Source of the DNA: Plutella xylostella
Lineage: Eukaryota; Arthropoda; Insecta; Lepidoptera; Plutellidae
Length of the DNA stretch: 64,000 nucleotides
NCBI RefSeq assembly: GCF_932276165.1
Contig: NC_064008.1
Location: forward strand, 2,733,001-2,797,000
Direction: 5' to 3'
Below are positions 1 to 11,211 of the stretch, piece after piece. The notes beneath the pieces were generated by a model. The model did not search any database and had not been told where the DNA came from. It saw nothing but the letters and a program-made list of their open reading frames with translations. A program made the translations under genes and the position numbers. Numbering within the stretch: position 1 is the first letter of the stretch; each line of letters opens with the position of its first letter.

Positions 1-69
1 TTTACTTCACGTCCTCGACGAAAGTTCGTGCTAAGGGCTCTGATCACTTAAACACAGTGTAAACCTAAA

Positions 70-330
70 CTACGAAGAAGTATTGAGCTTATGGACATCC
101 TGTGGATATGTTCATATCATAACATCTACAACAATTTGATGGCCGTGTGCGAGATATCCCCTATGAGGTGATATATCTACACAAATACATAAATTATTAT
201 AGATACACGACAATAAGATACAAGGCAAAGACAAGTGCTTATCACACGAAACGGAACGGAATTCGAACCCAGACATCAAAGTTTCGGGAGTAGATTCCTA
301 AGCTACATCGCCGACTATGGAAAGTTAGTG
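70..330 (-). repeat. Diverged tRNA-derived SINE remnant
   Basis: The text near 140-200 (ATGGCCGTGTGCGAGAT, then a run reading TATATCTACACAAATACAT) matches the body of the better SINE copies at 32311 and 43080. The block near 260-310 has a reversed B-box-like GGAATTCGAACCC. Both point to an old minus-oriented copy. The ends are not resolvable. Confidence 0.4.
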
Positions 331-526
331 AGATTCGTGGTATTAGGAATATTAGGATATACTCGTAGATATCGGAAACATTTCCTAATTTCAACCTCCA
401 TCTCCTGTACTTAAGTATATGCTGGAATAGCTTGTTGTTTCGTAGCTCCTGCCTCGGTGACAGACCAACATAGAAGTAGTTTTAATTTGCATAGATATCG
501 CGTGTAATATAGCAATTAAAGTCTAA

Positions 527-673
527 CCCCCTTATTCATAGAAAAGTTACAATACGTTTTAACTAATAAACTGTTTTGTCCCTCTCTGTCAAAGAACAAA
601 TTGTTCTTTGTCGGAGAGGGACAAAACAGTGTATTAGTTAAAACGTTTTGTAACTTCTCTATGAATAAGGGGG
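527..673. mobile_element. Palindromic 147-bp MITE, copy 1
   Basis: This is a near-perfect fold-back element. Both ends read CCCCCTTATTCATAGA inward, and about 73-bp arms meet at a central AACAAATTGTT with about five arm mismatches. The flanks are TAA on the left and TAC on the right, close to the 3-bp TWA duplication of PIF/Harbinger transposons. There is no coding capacity. The exact reverse complement sits at 57445-57591. The PIF/Harbinger assignment is inferred from flanks and ends only. Confidence 0.85.
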
Positions 674-2010
674 TACATTTCCATTAGGCAGTTAGGACTT
701 GTTTAGTTAGGTTTTGATTTAGTTTTAAGTACCGTTAGATTGCTTGGGAGTCTTGAGTTACTGAGTAGAGTAGACCGCTATACAGGGTGTTTCAATAATA
801 GTGTTATTGAGGTAAAGATAAAATACTCTTTATTGCACACAAACAGAAACAGTTTCACAAACATAGAAAAGAAATAGTACAATCGGCGGCCTACGGTTAC
901 TAAAAGTAATTGAGTTAGGACTTAGTAGATCCCTTGAGCATCCCAGTCTTAACATTTATACCTACCTGTAGTTTAATGCAGTCATGTCATGTCGAAGGTA
1001 GGTAAGTAAGTAAGTAGGTAGGTAAGAACCTAAATAATATTATAATAATATAAAGAAGCTCTTGAAAGTACAAAACATTTTAACTGAGATTCCTCTAACT
1101 CTAATAAGTACTACTTACCATATTAGTGCCTACCTACCTGCCTACATATTAAATAAACATTTGACAATGTATTTGTTTGTATTGGGCTCTTAAAATATAG
1201 GAGAAAAATAATGTTCGGTCTATAAAGTGGCTCCCACGCGATGTGAGTGAGCGCGATGCAAAACTTTTGTCACATCTTGCGCCCCGTGCTAGCCCAGCAG
1301 GTAAGTACCAAAAGCTCCCTTCCTGTGATATGGAGATCATCTCCAATTCTCCAGTGAGATGCAGAGTAGAGATATACCGTGATAATGTTTATCACGGGTG
1401 ATACTTCAAAAGACGCTATCCTGGCGATCACCAAACATAATGTTTTAAGTATTATAGGAACTAAGTTTGATATAAACTTGAATAGAAGATAGTCTAGCCT
1501 TCGGGCAGCTTGAAAACATCTGACATCGACTAACTTGTACCAAGATGTATTATTTACATAACAGCGCCATCTGTTCAATATTGTATGTACTATCAGAGAA
1601 CAAAGTTTAATGTGGTGAGTAATATTCATTGTTTTAGCTACTCGATACTAGATGGCGTTCACTAGTAATATTCTACTGGACAACAGATGGAGTTAAAGTA
1701 TTTTCATCACAAATATAAATAACAGAATAATTAAAATAGGGACACAGTGGAGATAAAAATATTATGTACCAACATAGTGTAGAAAAAAAAGTACTTAGAC
1801 TTGGAATTTTGCAAATTTTGTAAGCTAAAGATTTTAGTTTATTTTTTTACCAACTCAAGCAGACTAAACTTATTAGGCTTATATCATTTGTATTTGTACC
1901 TATGTATGCCGCCTGTAAAAAATAGAAAGCAATCCAAAAACCACCATACGAACTCACGTCACGAGTACTCGTAGTCACGACCAGCTTCAGACTTTCGCAG
2001 CAGCCGCATC
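674..2010. other. Intergenic, repeat fragments only
   Basis: No gene is seen. A block near 1235-1290 (CGCGCTCACTCACATCGC on the minus strand) resembles the sequence near 41105-41150. A block at 1562-1695 carries two copies of an AGCGCCATCTGTT / TAGATGGCG motif that recurs near 59335-59445. These look like old transposon pieces. Confidence 0.5.
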
Positions 2011-2178
2011 CAGGGGGTCACTCTATATATTATTATGACGAAAAACTATGTTTCGGCTTAGACTAATATTATCCTATGGTTTCGGTGATCCTGTGCGAGC
2101 CACGACTTTGTATTAAACGTGCCGATTGCACGACATCTCTTGTTCGTTCGTTTTTCGTCAGTATAGAGTGACCCTCCC
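2011..2178. mobile_element. GGGGGTCACTCTATA inverted-repeat MITE, copy 1
   Basis: The left end reads CAGGGGGTCACTCTATA and the right end reads TATAGAGTGACCCTCCCG, its inverse. Just inside are ACGAAAAAC and GTTTTTCGTCAG-like segments and a shared core, CGTGCCGATTGCACGAC. Further copies lie at 11068, 15860 and, degraded, 46191. It is a non-coding MITE whose superfamily I could not assign. Confidence 0.75.
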
Positions 2179-2718
2179 GTATCCGAAAGACGATTTTTTA
2201 TTTTATTTTAAAAGGCGATTTTGTAGGTTATCCTTTCTTTCTTGGCTAGTAGGTAGATTCCTACCTTTCTTCCCTAGTTTTGAAACTGCATTTCATGAAA
2301 AATTCTTGAAGTCGTTAACCATTCCAAAATTGCCCTATTTTGCGCTCTTGTTCCCTAGTTCTGTTTAGTGTAAAATTTAGATTTAATAATTTAGGCAGGT
2401 ACGGGTAGGTACATTATTATTTATCTATGTAGACTATGTATCTATCTACCTTATTGGGTAAATAATACCTACCTACCAAAGTTACAACTGTATAATTTTA
2501 ATTTCTGCACTTTTAAAATGTTGGTTCCCAATTATGCCCAGATCTGCCCTATCTACGAGTTAAATAATTTTTTTCAAAAAATATTTTAAAATACCTTTTG
2601 TATCTTATTTTAAATTTAGTTATATCATAAAGTAGGCTACCCACCTAACCTGAGACCTACAATCTAAAATGTGGTAATAATGTCATAGATCCATAAATAT
2701 TATTTTTATTTAGTACTT

Positions 2719-2765
2719 ATCTTCTTCTTATAGTGCCTCTCCACTACTGGAGGTTGGCGTTTAGT
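2719..2765. repeat. Fragment of a dispersed CTTCTTCTT...CTCTCCACTA repeat
   Basis: The words CTTCTTCTTATAGTGCCTCT and CCACTACTGGAGGTTGGC match the start of the longer block at 57730-57900, so this is a short piece of one dispersed family, probably a LINE or SINE tail. Confidence 0.45.
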
Positions 2766-3512
2766 AATTATTTAGTAAGTACCTACCTACCTATCTATTG
2801 AAATTCACACTTTTAGTAGCCAGATTAAAAAATATAAGTACTTAAATGATAAACAAAAGAGAACAAAATTCGAAATTCATCCGTTTTCTAACGACAGTTT
2901 CTAATTTCCCAGACGCGAAGTAGAATGCTTCTGAATTTAAATTTCATACTCGGAATGCCGACGACCGGTCGCCCTTGTAATAGTTCGTGCTGTTATCAAA
3001 CAACCAGAATAGTTTGACATCTGTCAGTTGTGGCGGTTTCTTCTTCGCGGCTTGCGTTAGTTGAGCTGCGGGGGCAGGGGGAGGTCTTGGTGTGTTGGTC
3101 GAAGTCTTCGGCAAGTGCAGCGGGAACGAAAATACGCCGCGCTGAGTTGTTTTGCCGCCTTATCACTGGCGCCAAAGAGTAGGTACAGATTTGAATGGGG
3201 AATACTGCCTATGTGATTACTAGCTCTGAGAGCTCATGGAAAAAAAATATTGAATTATTTTGAATGACATAACTATAAACTTAAAAGTATAAATTATACC
3301 ATAGTGTAGCCCAGGAGATTAATTCAAATAAAAAACTACTAAACTGCACTCACAATCAAAACATATGAATATTAATGCAAACCTAATGTATTCATATAAC
3401 TACAGACACACTATTGCAAAAATATACAGTTATAGTTGTAGAAAAGGGGAGGGCAACCAGTGCCCATTCGCCACTGCGATCTAAAAGATCTATTGTGACT
3501 CCCCTTGCCTAG

Positions 3513-3685
3513 TCAAATCTCACTATCCAGGTCCAGTCCTTTTATAATCCTGACGATCTTACCGGTAGGGTGAGACCTGACATCTATGGGGGCTAATTTG
3601 TAGCTGGCCAAGATTCTGTTTATCATGTGAATGATGGCCTCACATTCACAGAGAATATGCATGGGCGTTTCGTCCTTCTAGATAT
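3513..3685 (-). pseudogene. LINE ORF2 C-terminal remnant (CCHC-like end)
   Basis: On the minus strand the frame reads DETPMHILCECEAIIHM and ends about 58 residues later in a stop at 3513. The ET-x-HILCEC pattern is the cysteine/histidine motif found after the RNase H or RT region of Jockey, I and R1-type LINEs. No reverse transcriptase domain is adjacent, so this is a 5'-truncated relic. Clade assignment is uncertain. Confidence 0.55.
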
Positions 3686-4128
3686 AGGTAAAGTACCTGA
3701 GTAATATCTGACACCTCAAAAAAATTAAGAGTCATTCTGAACAACTTCTGTTGTAAGACTTTTTGAAATTGGTCAAAAATTTTTTACACCCCACAGTAAA
3801 ATCTACCGTGCCCCTGACCCGCAGTGTTTCTATGTAAATCCTTTTTTTCCCATTTTAATTTTTTCCAGTCGTGTCTGCAATTGATATTATACGTATAATT
3901 TATATTCTAACCACAACAACATCAACCAAGATGTAACATACATACATAAATAATCTGATTTTATGCAGCTTCTGCACTTACTCTTCTATGACCGGGGCGG
4001 CGAGGGGAATGCGGGGCAAAGGCGGGTTCTCGGTCTGACAACTTAAAAATGCCGCCGCAGAGCCTCCGAATCGATACGACGCGCGTCACGTGCTGGCGAC
4101 CGCGACCAATCGGCGGCCGGCATGCGAG

Positions 4129-4191
4129 CGGGGGGCGGGGCGGGCGGGCACTCTCGTCAGTACACGAGGAGACACCACACGCGACGGACGT
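4129..4191 (+). promoter_or_regulatory. Candidate TATA-less core promoter of the F-box gene (GC box, Inr, DPE)
   Basis: A GC box (GGGGGCGGGGCGGGCGGGC) precedes an arthropod initiator TCAGT at 4157-4161. Taking A4159 as +1, positions +28 to +33 (4186-4191) are GGACGT, which fits the Drosophila DPE consensus RGWYVT fully. No TATA box is seen at -30. This would give a 5' leader of 135 nt. It is a motif-based prediction; no transcript data were available. Confidence 0.5.
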
Positions 4192-4293
4192 TCGCCACTC
4201 GCGCTCGCAAACATACGAGTTTCACCGAGAACCGGTCCTGACCCGTATGCCGCGCCCTGGACTGTTCGTGACATGTTATAGTGCAGTGTCGTC

Positions 4294-5628
4294 ATGAGTG
4301 CTTGGACGGAGGAGGTGCACGCGTGGCGCGACGACCGGCTGGGTCTCACGGAGCTGCCCGGCTCGGCGAGGAGGAAACATCGCTCGGCGCCCTACAGACT
4401 GCACCGGCCGCACTTGCCAGCTGTCTCGCAGGTGCCCGAGCCGCCGCCGGAGCCCGAGGGGACGCATGTCTCCCGCCTCTACCCAGAGATACTGGCGCTG
4501 ATCTTCGAACGACTGCCAGTGAGGGACCGAGGACGCGCGGCCCAGGTCTGCCGCTCTTGGAGAGACGCTGCCGACAGAAGATCCGTCTGGAGAGGAGTTG
4601 AAGCTGCCTTGCATCTCAGAAGACCAGCTCCAGTCTTGTTCGCGTCGCTAGCGAGACGAGGGGTACGGAGACTGCAGGTTTTGTCTCTCCGCAGAGGACT
4701 GAGGGACGCCGTTGCCGCTCTTCCAGGATTAGAGTCATTATCATTAAGTGGATGCTACAGTGTCACCGACGCCGCTCTCGCGAGTGCATTCGCCGCGGAG
4801 CTTCCAGCTTTAAGACGCTTAGATTTATCATTATGTAAACAAGTCACGGACTCTTCCCTCGGTAGGATAGCTCAATCCTTGAAAAACTTGGAGGAGTTGG
4901 AATTGGGAGGTTGCTGCAATGTAACAGACACTGGTTTATTGCTCATAGCGTGGGGGCTAAGAAAACTCCGCAGACTGAATTTGAGATCATGCTGGCACGT
5001 GAATGATGCAGGTATAGCGCACCTGTGCGGCGGGGGAGAGGCGAGAGGCACCCCAGAATTAGAACATTTAGGACTACAAGATTGCCAAAGGTTAACAGAC
5101 GAAGCACTCCGGCACGCCGCTACTGGGCTTCCAAAACTACACTCTATCAACTTGTCATTCTGCGTTGCAGTCACTGACGCCGGTTTGAGACATCTGGCGA
5201 GGCTTCCACTTTTAGAAGATGTAAATTTAAGGGCATGCGATGGAGTTTCAGACAATGGAGTAGCGCATTTAGCCGAGAGCGGCAGATTGAGGGCACTCGA
5301 TGTGTCGTTCTGTGACAAAGTGGGGGACGAGGCGTTATCGCACGCGACTCTTGGCCTCTCCGGGCTGCGATCCTTATCTCTCAGCGCATGTCGACTCACC
5401 GACGAGGGCTTGGAAAGAGTAGCAAGGTTATCTCAATTAGAAACTCTAAATATAGGCCAATGTACCCGCGTCACTGATAGAGGACTGCGCGCTTTGGGAG
5501 AGGGCCTCCTCAATCTGAAGGCTATAGATTTGTACGGCTGCACTAGCATCACGCCCCAGGGCTTGGACCATATCGTGAAGTTGCCGCGGCTCAGTGTGCT
5601 CAACCTCGGTCTGTGGCATGTGCGGTGA
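4294..5628 (+). CDS. ppa: F-box/LRR protein, FBXL14 / partner-of-paired ortholog
   Basis: This is a 444-residue intronless open frame. Residues about 59-100 form an F-box (LYPEILALIFERLPVRD, then CRSWRDAA and VWRGVEAALHLRR). The rest, about 125-444, is a solenoid of cysteine-type leucine-rich repeats with LNLSFC, LNLRSC, LDVSFCDKVGD and LNIGQC units. The order and wording match vertebrate FBXL14 and fly Ppa through the end LNLGLWHVR. The family is the substrate-recognition subunit of an SCF (Skp1-Cullin1-F-box) ubiquitin ligase. Fly Ppa targets Paired and vertebrate FBXL14 targets Snail-type factors. The start at 4294 follows the predicted promoter and gives an N-terminal extension of about 58 residues before the F-box, longer than in vertebrates. 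A second start closer to the F-box is not available in this frame. The base composition is GC-rich at the 5' end and falls towards the 3' end. Confidence 0.95.
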   Translation: MSAWTEEVHAWRDDRLGLTELPGSARRKHRSAPYRLHRPHLPAVSQVPEPPPEPEGTHVSRLYPEILALIFERLPVRDRGRAAQVCRSWRDAADRRSVWRGVEAALHLRRPAPVLFASLARRGVRRLQVLSLRRGLRDAVAALPGLESLSLSGCYSVTDAALASAFAAELPALRRLDLSLCKQVTDSSLGRIAQSLKNLEELELGGCCNVTDTGLLLIAWGLRKLRRLNLRSCWHVNDAGIAHLCGGGEARGTPELEHLGLQDCQRLTDEALRHAATGLPKLHSINLSFCVAVTDAGLRHLARLPLLEDVNLRACDGVSDNGVAHLAESGRLRALDVSFCDKVGDEALSHATLGLSGLRSLSLSACRLTDEGLERVARLSQLETLNIGQCTRVTDRGLRALGEGLLNLKAIDLYGCTSITPQGLDHIVKLPRLSVLNLGLWHVR

Positions 5629-6100
5629 CCACACAAGCTCCACTAGTGTGTGTCAGAGTGCGTGTGTGTGCGCGGGCGGCCATGTTGAATACAGAGTGAA
5701 GGAGCTGACTCAAGGTTGTATACTCTGGACCTTTGCTTGACTGTGTAACAATTAACCAACTTATATCTAAACTATAGGATACGGGGTCGCTTTTTGATGA
5801 TTGTTCTGTTATAAAGTGTCATGTTTGATGGATTGCAGTTTCTGTTGGAATTCCAGATTGTCAGATTGAGTTTTGGTTTATATTTTTACAGTTAAGTTTG
5901 GATAAAAGTCACCCCAAAGCCTAGTCGCAAATGTAAAGCCAGACCTTATTTAATGTTCATTTTATATTCAGTAAGCAATACTCGGGAAGTTGGTATTCAA
6001 GTTTGTGTTGTAACGTCCTAATGACGTGTTTGAGCGTGGACAGAATTGCCATATTTTGAAATTGTATTTTAATAAACTAGGTCTGGTTTTTCGCTTAGAG
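5629..6100 (+). terminator. 3' UTR and poly(A) signal of the F-box gene
   Basis: The first AATAAA after the stop is at 6071-6076 and is followed by a GT-rich stretch, TAGGTCTGGTTTTTCG. This gives a 3' UTR of about 460 nt. Later signals could also be used. Confidence 0.55.
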
Positions 6101-8296
6101 ATTGCTCCATTAATTAATTACTTAGATAGGCATTTAGTTATTCTTCAAATTGATGTTTTCGGTTCGATCTGATGTGCTTTTAGTGGCAAAGTGGATTGTT
6201 GATAGGTTTTTAACGAATTTTTTAGGCAAACGCCAAATTTTAGGAGGCAGATTAATGATAAGGCAATTAATCTTATCTGTATACGAAGTGATAAAAGACA
6301 AGAATGAAAATATAGTGTATTTTTATGTTGAAGAAATAATAATTATTGTCGCACGAAAAATATTGTAATAATTATAATTATCATGTAACTATCCTTGCAG
6401 TGTATGTTTTCGAAGAATGTTTAATTTCTGCGCTTATAAACACAAAAGCCAGAGGGAAGCCGTTTATGATTTCTGTTATTTTAATATGATATCATTGGAT
6501 ATCTCACAAGACATTGATTGTTAATTATAGATAGGTACTTAGTTTCAATACCCAAGCATTAGATATTATTGGTTATGTAGCAAATATCTCAATTTTAGTC
6601 GTTCTAATTGTAATTGATTTTTGTTAAGAAACTCCCAATTTTACATGGATCTCGTTTATACGTAGTTTTGATATTATAATTTAGTTATTTTTATACTGCT
6701 TAGTGTTTTTTATTGTGATTGTGAAGCACACAGGTCGAATGAGGGAACGGAACGTTGTATACTTGAATGATACGTTGTTTTTGTACAAAACGAAAATGTA
6801 TTATAGGAATGTATTAAAAGTCATTGTTTAGTTACAAATGATCAAACAAAGTAATTTCATTTACACCCCCTCCTTATAATACCTACTTGTTCATTAATGA
6901 GCTTGGTATTGCATTATTATGAATATCTAGCTCATGGATACTTCCAATAGAGATGTAATTAATAAATATAATAATTGAATAAAACAATTGAAATCAAAAC
7001 AATATCACAATTATTCATATTTATAACACCTAAGTATAACTTGATACACCTACATGTTTAAAAAATATAATGAAAATATTGGGTGCCAAATGCATGTCAT
7101 GTTACTCAATAAACATTGACTAACTTTAAAATACAAATATAAATTCAAGGTAGGATGCTCAGGTAGCAACAGAAATTGTTAAGAGAGAAACAAAAATATG
7201 TAAGAACCACGTGCACGAAAGAGACGACTATAATAAGGAAAATTACAGTTCTAAGAACCATTGAAAAAGGTAGAAACCAGAGCTAAAGCATCACTGAGTC
7301 AGGTAAATAATCTGTTTTAGTTAGAAACGATACCATCAGAATGGGTCCATCCAGTGAATTGAATGTTATAGTTTGATTATGGACCCAATGACTTATTTAA
7401 GTTATATGAAATTACATCAAAATTGCTGTACCTAGTACTTACTTAATTCAAGTATCCAACTTTATTTATAAGTGCTTTAATCGGATTATAAAAAAAAAAA
7501 AAAAAATTGTTATACCTGCACCACACCAAAAAGAAAGGTTTTAGGAATCATTATGGCCATAAAGTTGTATAGTTATTTAGTGCCAATTACAAATTATGAA
7601 TGGGGAAAGTCATATTGGCAAAAAAAAACAAATATACAGTCATGGAGTACAATCGTATAAAAAAAAGCTTGAAATTCCGAAATTATTTTATATTGAAAAT
7701 GTTTCCTCTTTCTTACTTAGTAGACAACAAATTGGTACAAACTAGTTATTTTGATTGAGTATTTTTCGCGTGGCTTAAACCTACTCAGCGACGGTTTATA
7801 TTAAATTGTTTTCGCTGGTACGCATCTCTTTTGCTTACTATACATTTAGTAAAAAAAGTGCAACTTTCTTTAATTGGGGCAACCAAAAACATCATTGACA
7901 CGGTTTTCACAATACAGTAAGTAAGTACGATGAATCTTCTCACATAAAATTTCAATAAGACTACTAAGACAATGAACTCGCATACAATTTACATAATAAA
8001 TGAATTTCTTATTCACAAAGTAGGTACACGATTATAATATTACACTCGCATGAAAATTACCACTGGCCTGGTTGTAGAAGACGGCTAGTTACTTGAGAAA
8101 CGGCCAATGAATAGAATGGGTCTTACCAAAAAAACTTAGACAGTATTTAACAGATGTTTAGCGCTGTCAAACGCCTACAAAATCTGTCAAATTTTGTTTT
8201 AAACACTTGTTAAACAGTGTTTAAAGTTTTTGTGCTAGCACAGAATGTGTTTAAGTACCTAGTTATGGGAAGTTTCAAAGTACAATTTTATAAAGC
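6101..8296. other. AT-rich intergenic DNA
   Basis: I see no gene or clear element. It holds a 16-nt A run near 7491-7506 and scattered short A/T tracts. The open frame near 6150-6365 has no recognisable domain and AT-driven composition. Confidence 0.5.
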
Positions 8297-8500
8297 ACTA
8301 GCTGTTCCCGCGAGTTAAAAAGTATTCCCTTGGGAATTCCGGGATAAAAAGTAGCCTATGTTCTTTCTCAGAGTCTAGACCATATGTATACCAAATTTCA
8401 TTCAAATCGCTCCAGTAGTTTTGGCGTGAAAGAGTAACAGACAGACAGACAGACAGAAAGACAGACAGACACAGTTACTTTCGCATTTATAATATTAGTT
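8297..8500 (+). repeat. RTE-like LINE 3' tail with (CAGA)n, copy 1
   Basis: It runs from ACTAGCTGTTCCCGCGAG through GGGATAAAAAGTAGCCTATG and CCAAATTTCATTCAAAT to a (CAGA)n microsatellite and CGCATTTATAATATTAG. This is a widespread arthropod repeat, which I take to be the non-coding 3' end of an RTE-type LINE. Sister copies are at 9631 (-), 45858 (-) and 52456 (+). Confidence 0.75.
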
Positions 8501-9630
8501 AGGATTAGGATTAGGATTTGAGTACTTTGGGCAAAATTGAGAAATTTTCGCAGTCTTTCATGGGCAAAGGCAAAACTGAGAAGACGATAACGAGCGTTAA
8601 TATTTAAAATACCTTTTTTAATGCGTAAAATATTCAAGTTTTTTTTATCTAAGTATAGTACCTAAATCCCAAGTCCACCTTTTGTAAACTTATTTGTGCA
8701 ATAAAGTATTAAATAATAAATATAAAACTTTGTTAGATACTGCATAGGTATCCTCCTCCATATACCTCTACTTAATAAAGCCAAGAAAATGGTTATAATA
8801 ATAATATTATCTTCAGCTGAGTGTGGGTAGGTAAGTACTACTTTTTTGCTTTGATGTTTTACATGAAACTTTAAATCTATGTGCCTAGGTACTAACCTAT
8901 AGAGACAAACAAATAAAGTAAGATCATCTTTGATACGGAAGTCTTTGTCGGCAATTCGTTAACAAGTAATGTTTACAGCTATTTTGTTTTTTTTTCAAAG
9001 TGTCGGCATAGCTTTGAGTTTACTTTCAGTTATTGTTCGAAGCAATTAAACAATTTCCAAAACAATCACCCTGTATCTGACAAACACCCTGTAACAAACC
9101 GGGGTAAGTAATAATATTTTCACAAACAATAATAAAATTATCGTAAAACCTAACTGTTAGGCTAGTTGTTAAGTTTTTGTTTTATTTTATTGTTTTAATG
9201 CTAACATTTAGCGGCATTTTGTAGTTTAATGAGTTAGTATTCTTCGTTTTTTTTACTTTTGTTCCTTTGATTTTGCCGAAAATCGTAAAGTTTTTGCTCT
9301 CAGTTTTACTTTTCTATATTGTGTAAGTAAGTAAAATATGTCATTGTGTTAACAAAGTTTAAGTATTTAGTTGAATTATGGTTATTAACTGTTAACAAAT
9401 TAATTTAAATATTTAAGTAAGTAACCTACCTTAACTGCTGCCTATACCTATCAGCAGTTAGGACAAAACTCCTAACTAATATTATAGTATAGGTACTTAC
9501 CCATATATGCCCATAACTAGTTTTTTTATCAAGTTGTTTTACTTTGGGATATGATTAAGATTCAGATTCTAAGTGCAAATATGCAAAAAACTCAAGTGGG
9601 TCGTTAGCGACCCTCTGGGCATATATGGGT
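8501..9630. other. Intergenic, no feature recognised
   Basis: AT-rich sequence with TAGGTACC-type words. A weak inverted pair CCCATATATGCCCAT (near 9500) and GGGCATATATGGG (near 9617) flanks about 110 bp and may be the ends of a small element. Confidence 0.4.
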
Positions 9631-9811
9631 TAAATGCGCAAGTAACTGTGTCTGTCTGTTTCTCTTTCACGCCAAAACTAATGAACGCATTTGAATGAAA
9701 TTTGGTATACATACGGTCTAGACCCTGGGAAAGAACATAGGCTACTTTTATCCAGGAATCCCCACGGGAAAACTTTTTAGGGCGAAGCGAAGCGCGCGGG
9801 AATAGCTAGTA
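9631..9811 (-). repeat. RTE-like LINE 3' tail, copy 2
   Basis: Read on the minus strand it has the same words as the copy at 8297: CTAGCTATTCCCGCG, GGATAAAAGTAGCC, ACCAAATTTCATTC and TGGCGTGAAAG. Confidence 0.75.
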
Positions 9812-10199
9812 GTTCATAAAACTCAACATTACTTATTTAGTTAGTATGCTATAGTTGACACTATTATTTATATTTAAATAATAATTAACCATTTATTTCA
9901 AGCTACAGCACGTTTTTTATAAAATAACGAAATCTGTAGGTATCTACGTACCATAATAATTTCTTTAAGGTTTGGCCATGACACATTTGTGCCGAGATGA
10001 ATCAAACCTACAACAAGAGTCATAGTTGCTCAATGCTCTTGACAACGCCGAGGGCGTACGTCGGTTGTGAGACCTTGGCGGTTGTAAAGCAAAAACGCCA
10101 TTACAAGCATGCTGCCTACGAGTGGAGTTCTAAGGTAAGCGCCACCTTTCGGCATCTTACGCTATATGGACGCATCACAATCTGTAGTTTATAATAATA

Positions 10200-10420
10200 C
10201 ACTCACGGGCAATGAAAAGGTTCCACTGAGAAAAGCACAAAATTACTCCTAAACGGAAAATGACGCCTTCTGCAACATTGAGATACATTAAACAGAGCAT
10301 CAGGATATTCTCAACAAAAAGGGTGATATTTTGTTAAAATTTTAACTTAAATGTTTGAAAAATTTGGGGTTTTTTGTTGTCGGTGTTTTGTGAGTGGAAC
10401 TATTTCATTGCCCGGCAGTG
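10200..10420. mobile_element. TA-flanked MITE with CACTCACGGGCAATGAAA ends
   Basis: The left end CACTCACGGGCAATGAAA and the right end, inverted as CACTGCCGGGCAATGAAA, are followed on both sides by a matching GTTCCACT. The element is bounded by TA dinucleotides (10198-10199 and 10421-10422), the target duplication of Tc1/mariner transposons. Its 221 bp contain no reading frame. A diverged copy is at 57197-57428 and an end fragment at 20839. Confidence 0.75.
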
Positions 10421-10984
10421 TATAGTAATAATAACAAACCAAACAGTCAAACTATCTCTAAAAACTGCTTAAACATTATAAGTACCTACTTACGTATATG
10501 TAAAATAAAGTAAGTAAGTATAATAATACCTATACGGAAACCGAACCTGCAACCTTCGATACCGACTAACCACTTGACCCACAAGGTTACAGAAGTACCT
10601 AGATACGTGGCCAGCTGAGTACCAGGACAATATGAATGCCCATGAACCTATAATCTAACTAATAAATAGCAAGACTACTATGACTACTACTTCTACTTAT
10701 ATTACAAAGAGGAAATATTTGATTGTTTGTTTGGTAGAGTACGCTGCAAAACGAATGGACCCAACCCAATTAAAAAAACATTTTACCATAAGTAGTTATA
10801 AATACTTTTTTTAAATAAATAAATATTCAAATCAGTCCTTAATTTTAAGTTACATTAAATACTTACTTAAAACAATTTAAATATAAATTAAATTAGGTAT
10901 AGATATAATTATTTTTTTATTACTTATAATAATGCGATGTTAAACTATCGAATAAGAATATAAAAAAATACATGCATATTTCCT

Positions 10985-11030
10985 ATATTATTTTTGTTCG
11001 TTCTTTCGTCGATATAGAGTGACCTGCACT
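10985..11030. repeat. Half-copy of the GGTCACTC MITE
   Basis: The text GTTCGTTCTTTCGTCGATA followed by TAGAGTGACCTGC is one terminus of the family seen at 2011 and 11068, without its partner. Confidence 0.5.
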
Positions 11031-11067
11031 ACGAAATTCGTAGAGCCACAAGACCCACATTGACCGT

Positions 11068-11211
11068 CCAGGGGGGTCACTCTATACTACAAAAAACGAA
11101 GTTTCGAGGCGCTTCTGTGCGAACCACGACTCTATCTCGGTGTATGAAACGTGCCGATTGCACGACAGCCCCCGTTAGTCCGTTTTTCGTCAGTATAGAG
11201 TAACCCTCCAG
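11068..11211. mobile_element. GGGGGTCACTCTATA MITE, copy 2
   Basis: The left end CCAGGGGGGTCACTCTATAC pairs with the right end GTATAGAGTAACCCTCCAG. The inner words GAACCACGACTCTAT and CGTGCCGATTGCACGAC match the copy at 2011. Confidence 0.75.

Noticed and set aside
4049..4614. Several overlapping reading frames on both strands at the 5' end of the F-box gene
   Set aside because: They are shadows caused by GC-rich sequence; only the 444-codon frame has family homology.
4872..5399. 175-codon frame antisense to the F-box gene
   Set aside because: It mirrors the leucine-rich repeats and has no domain of its own.
8498..8520. TTAGGATTAGGATTAGG run that resembles the insect telomere repeat
   Set aside because: The unit is TTAGGA, not TTAGG, there are only three units, and it follows an RTE-like tail. 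Not an interstitial telomere track.
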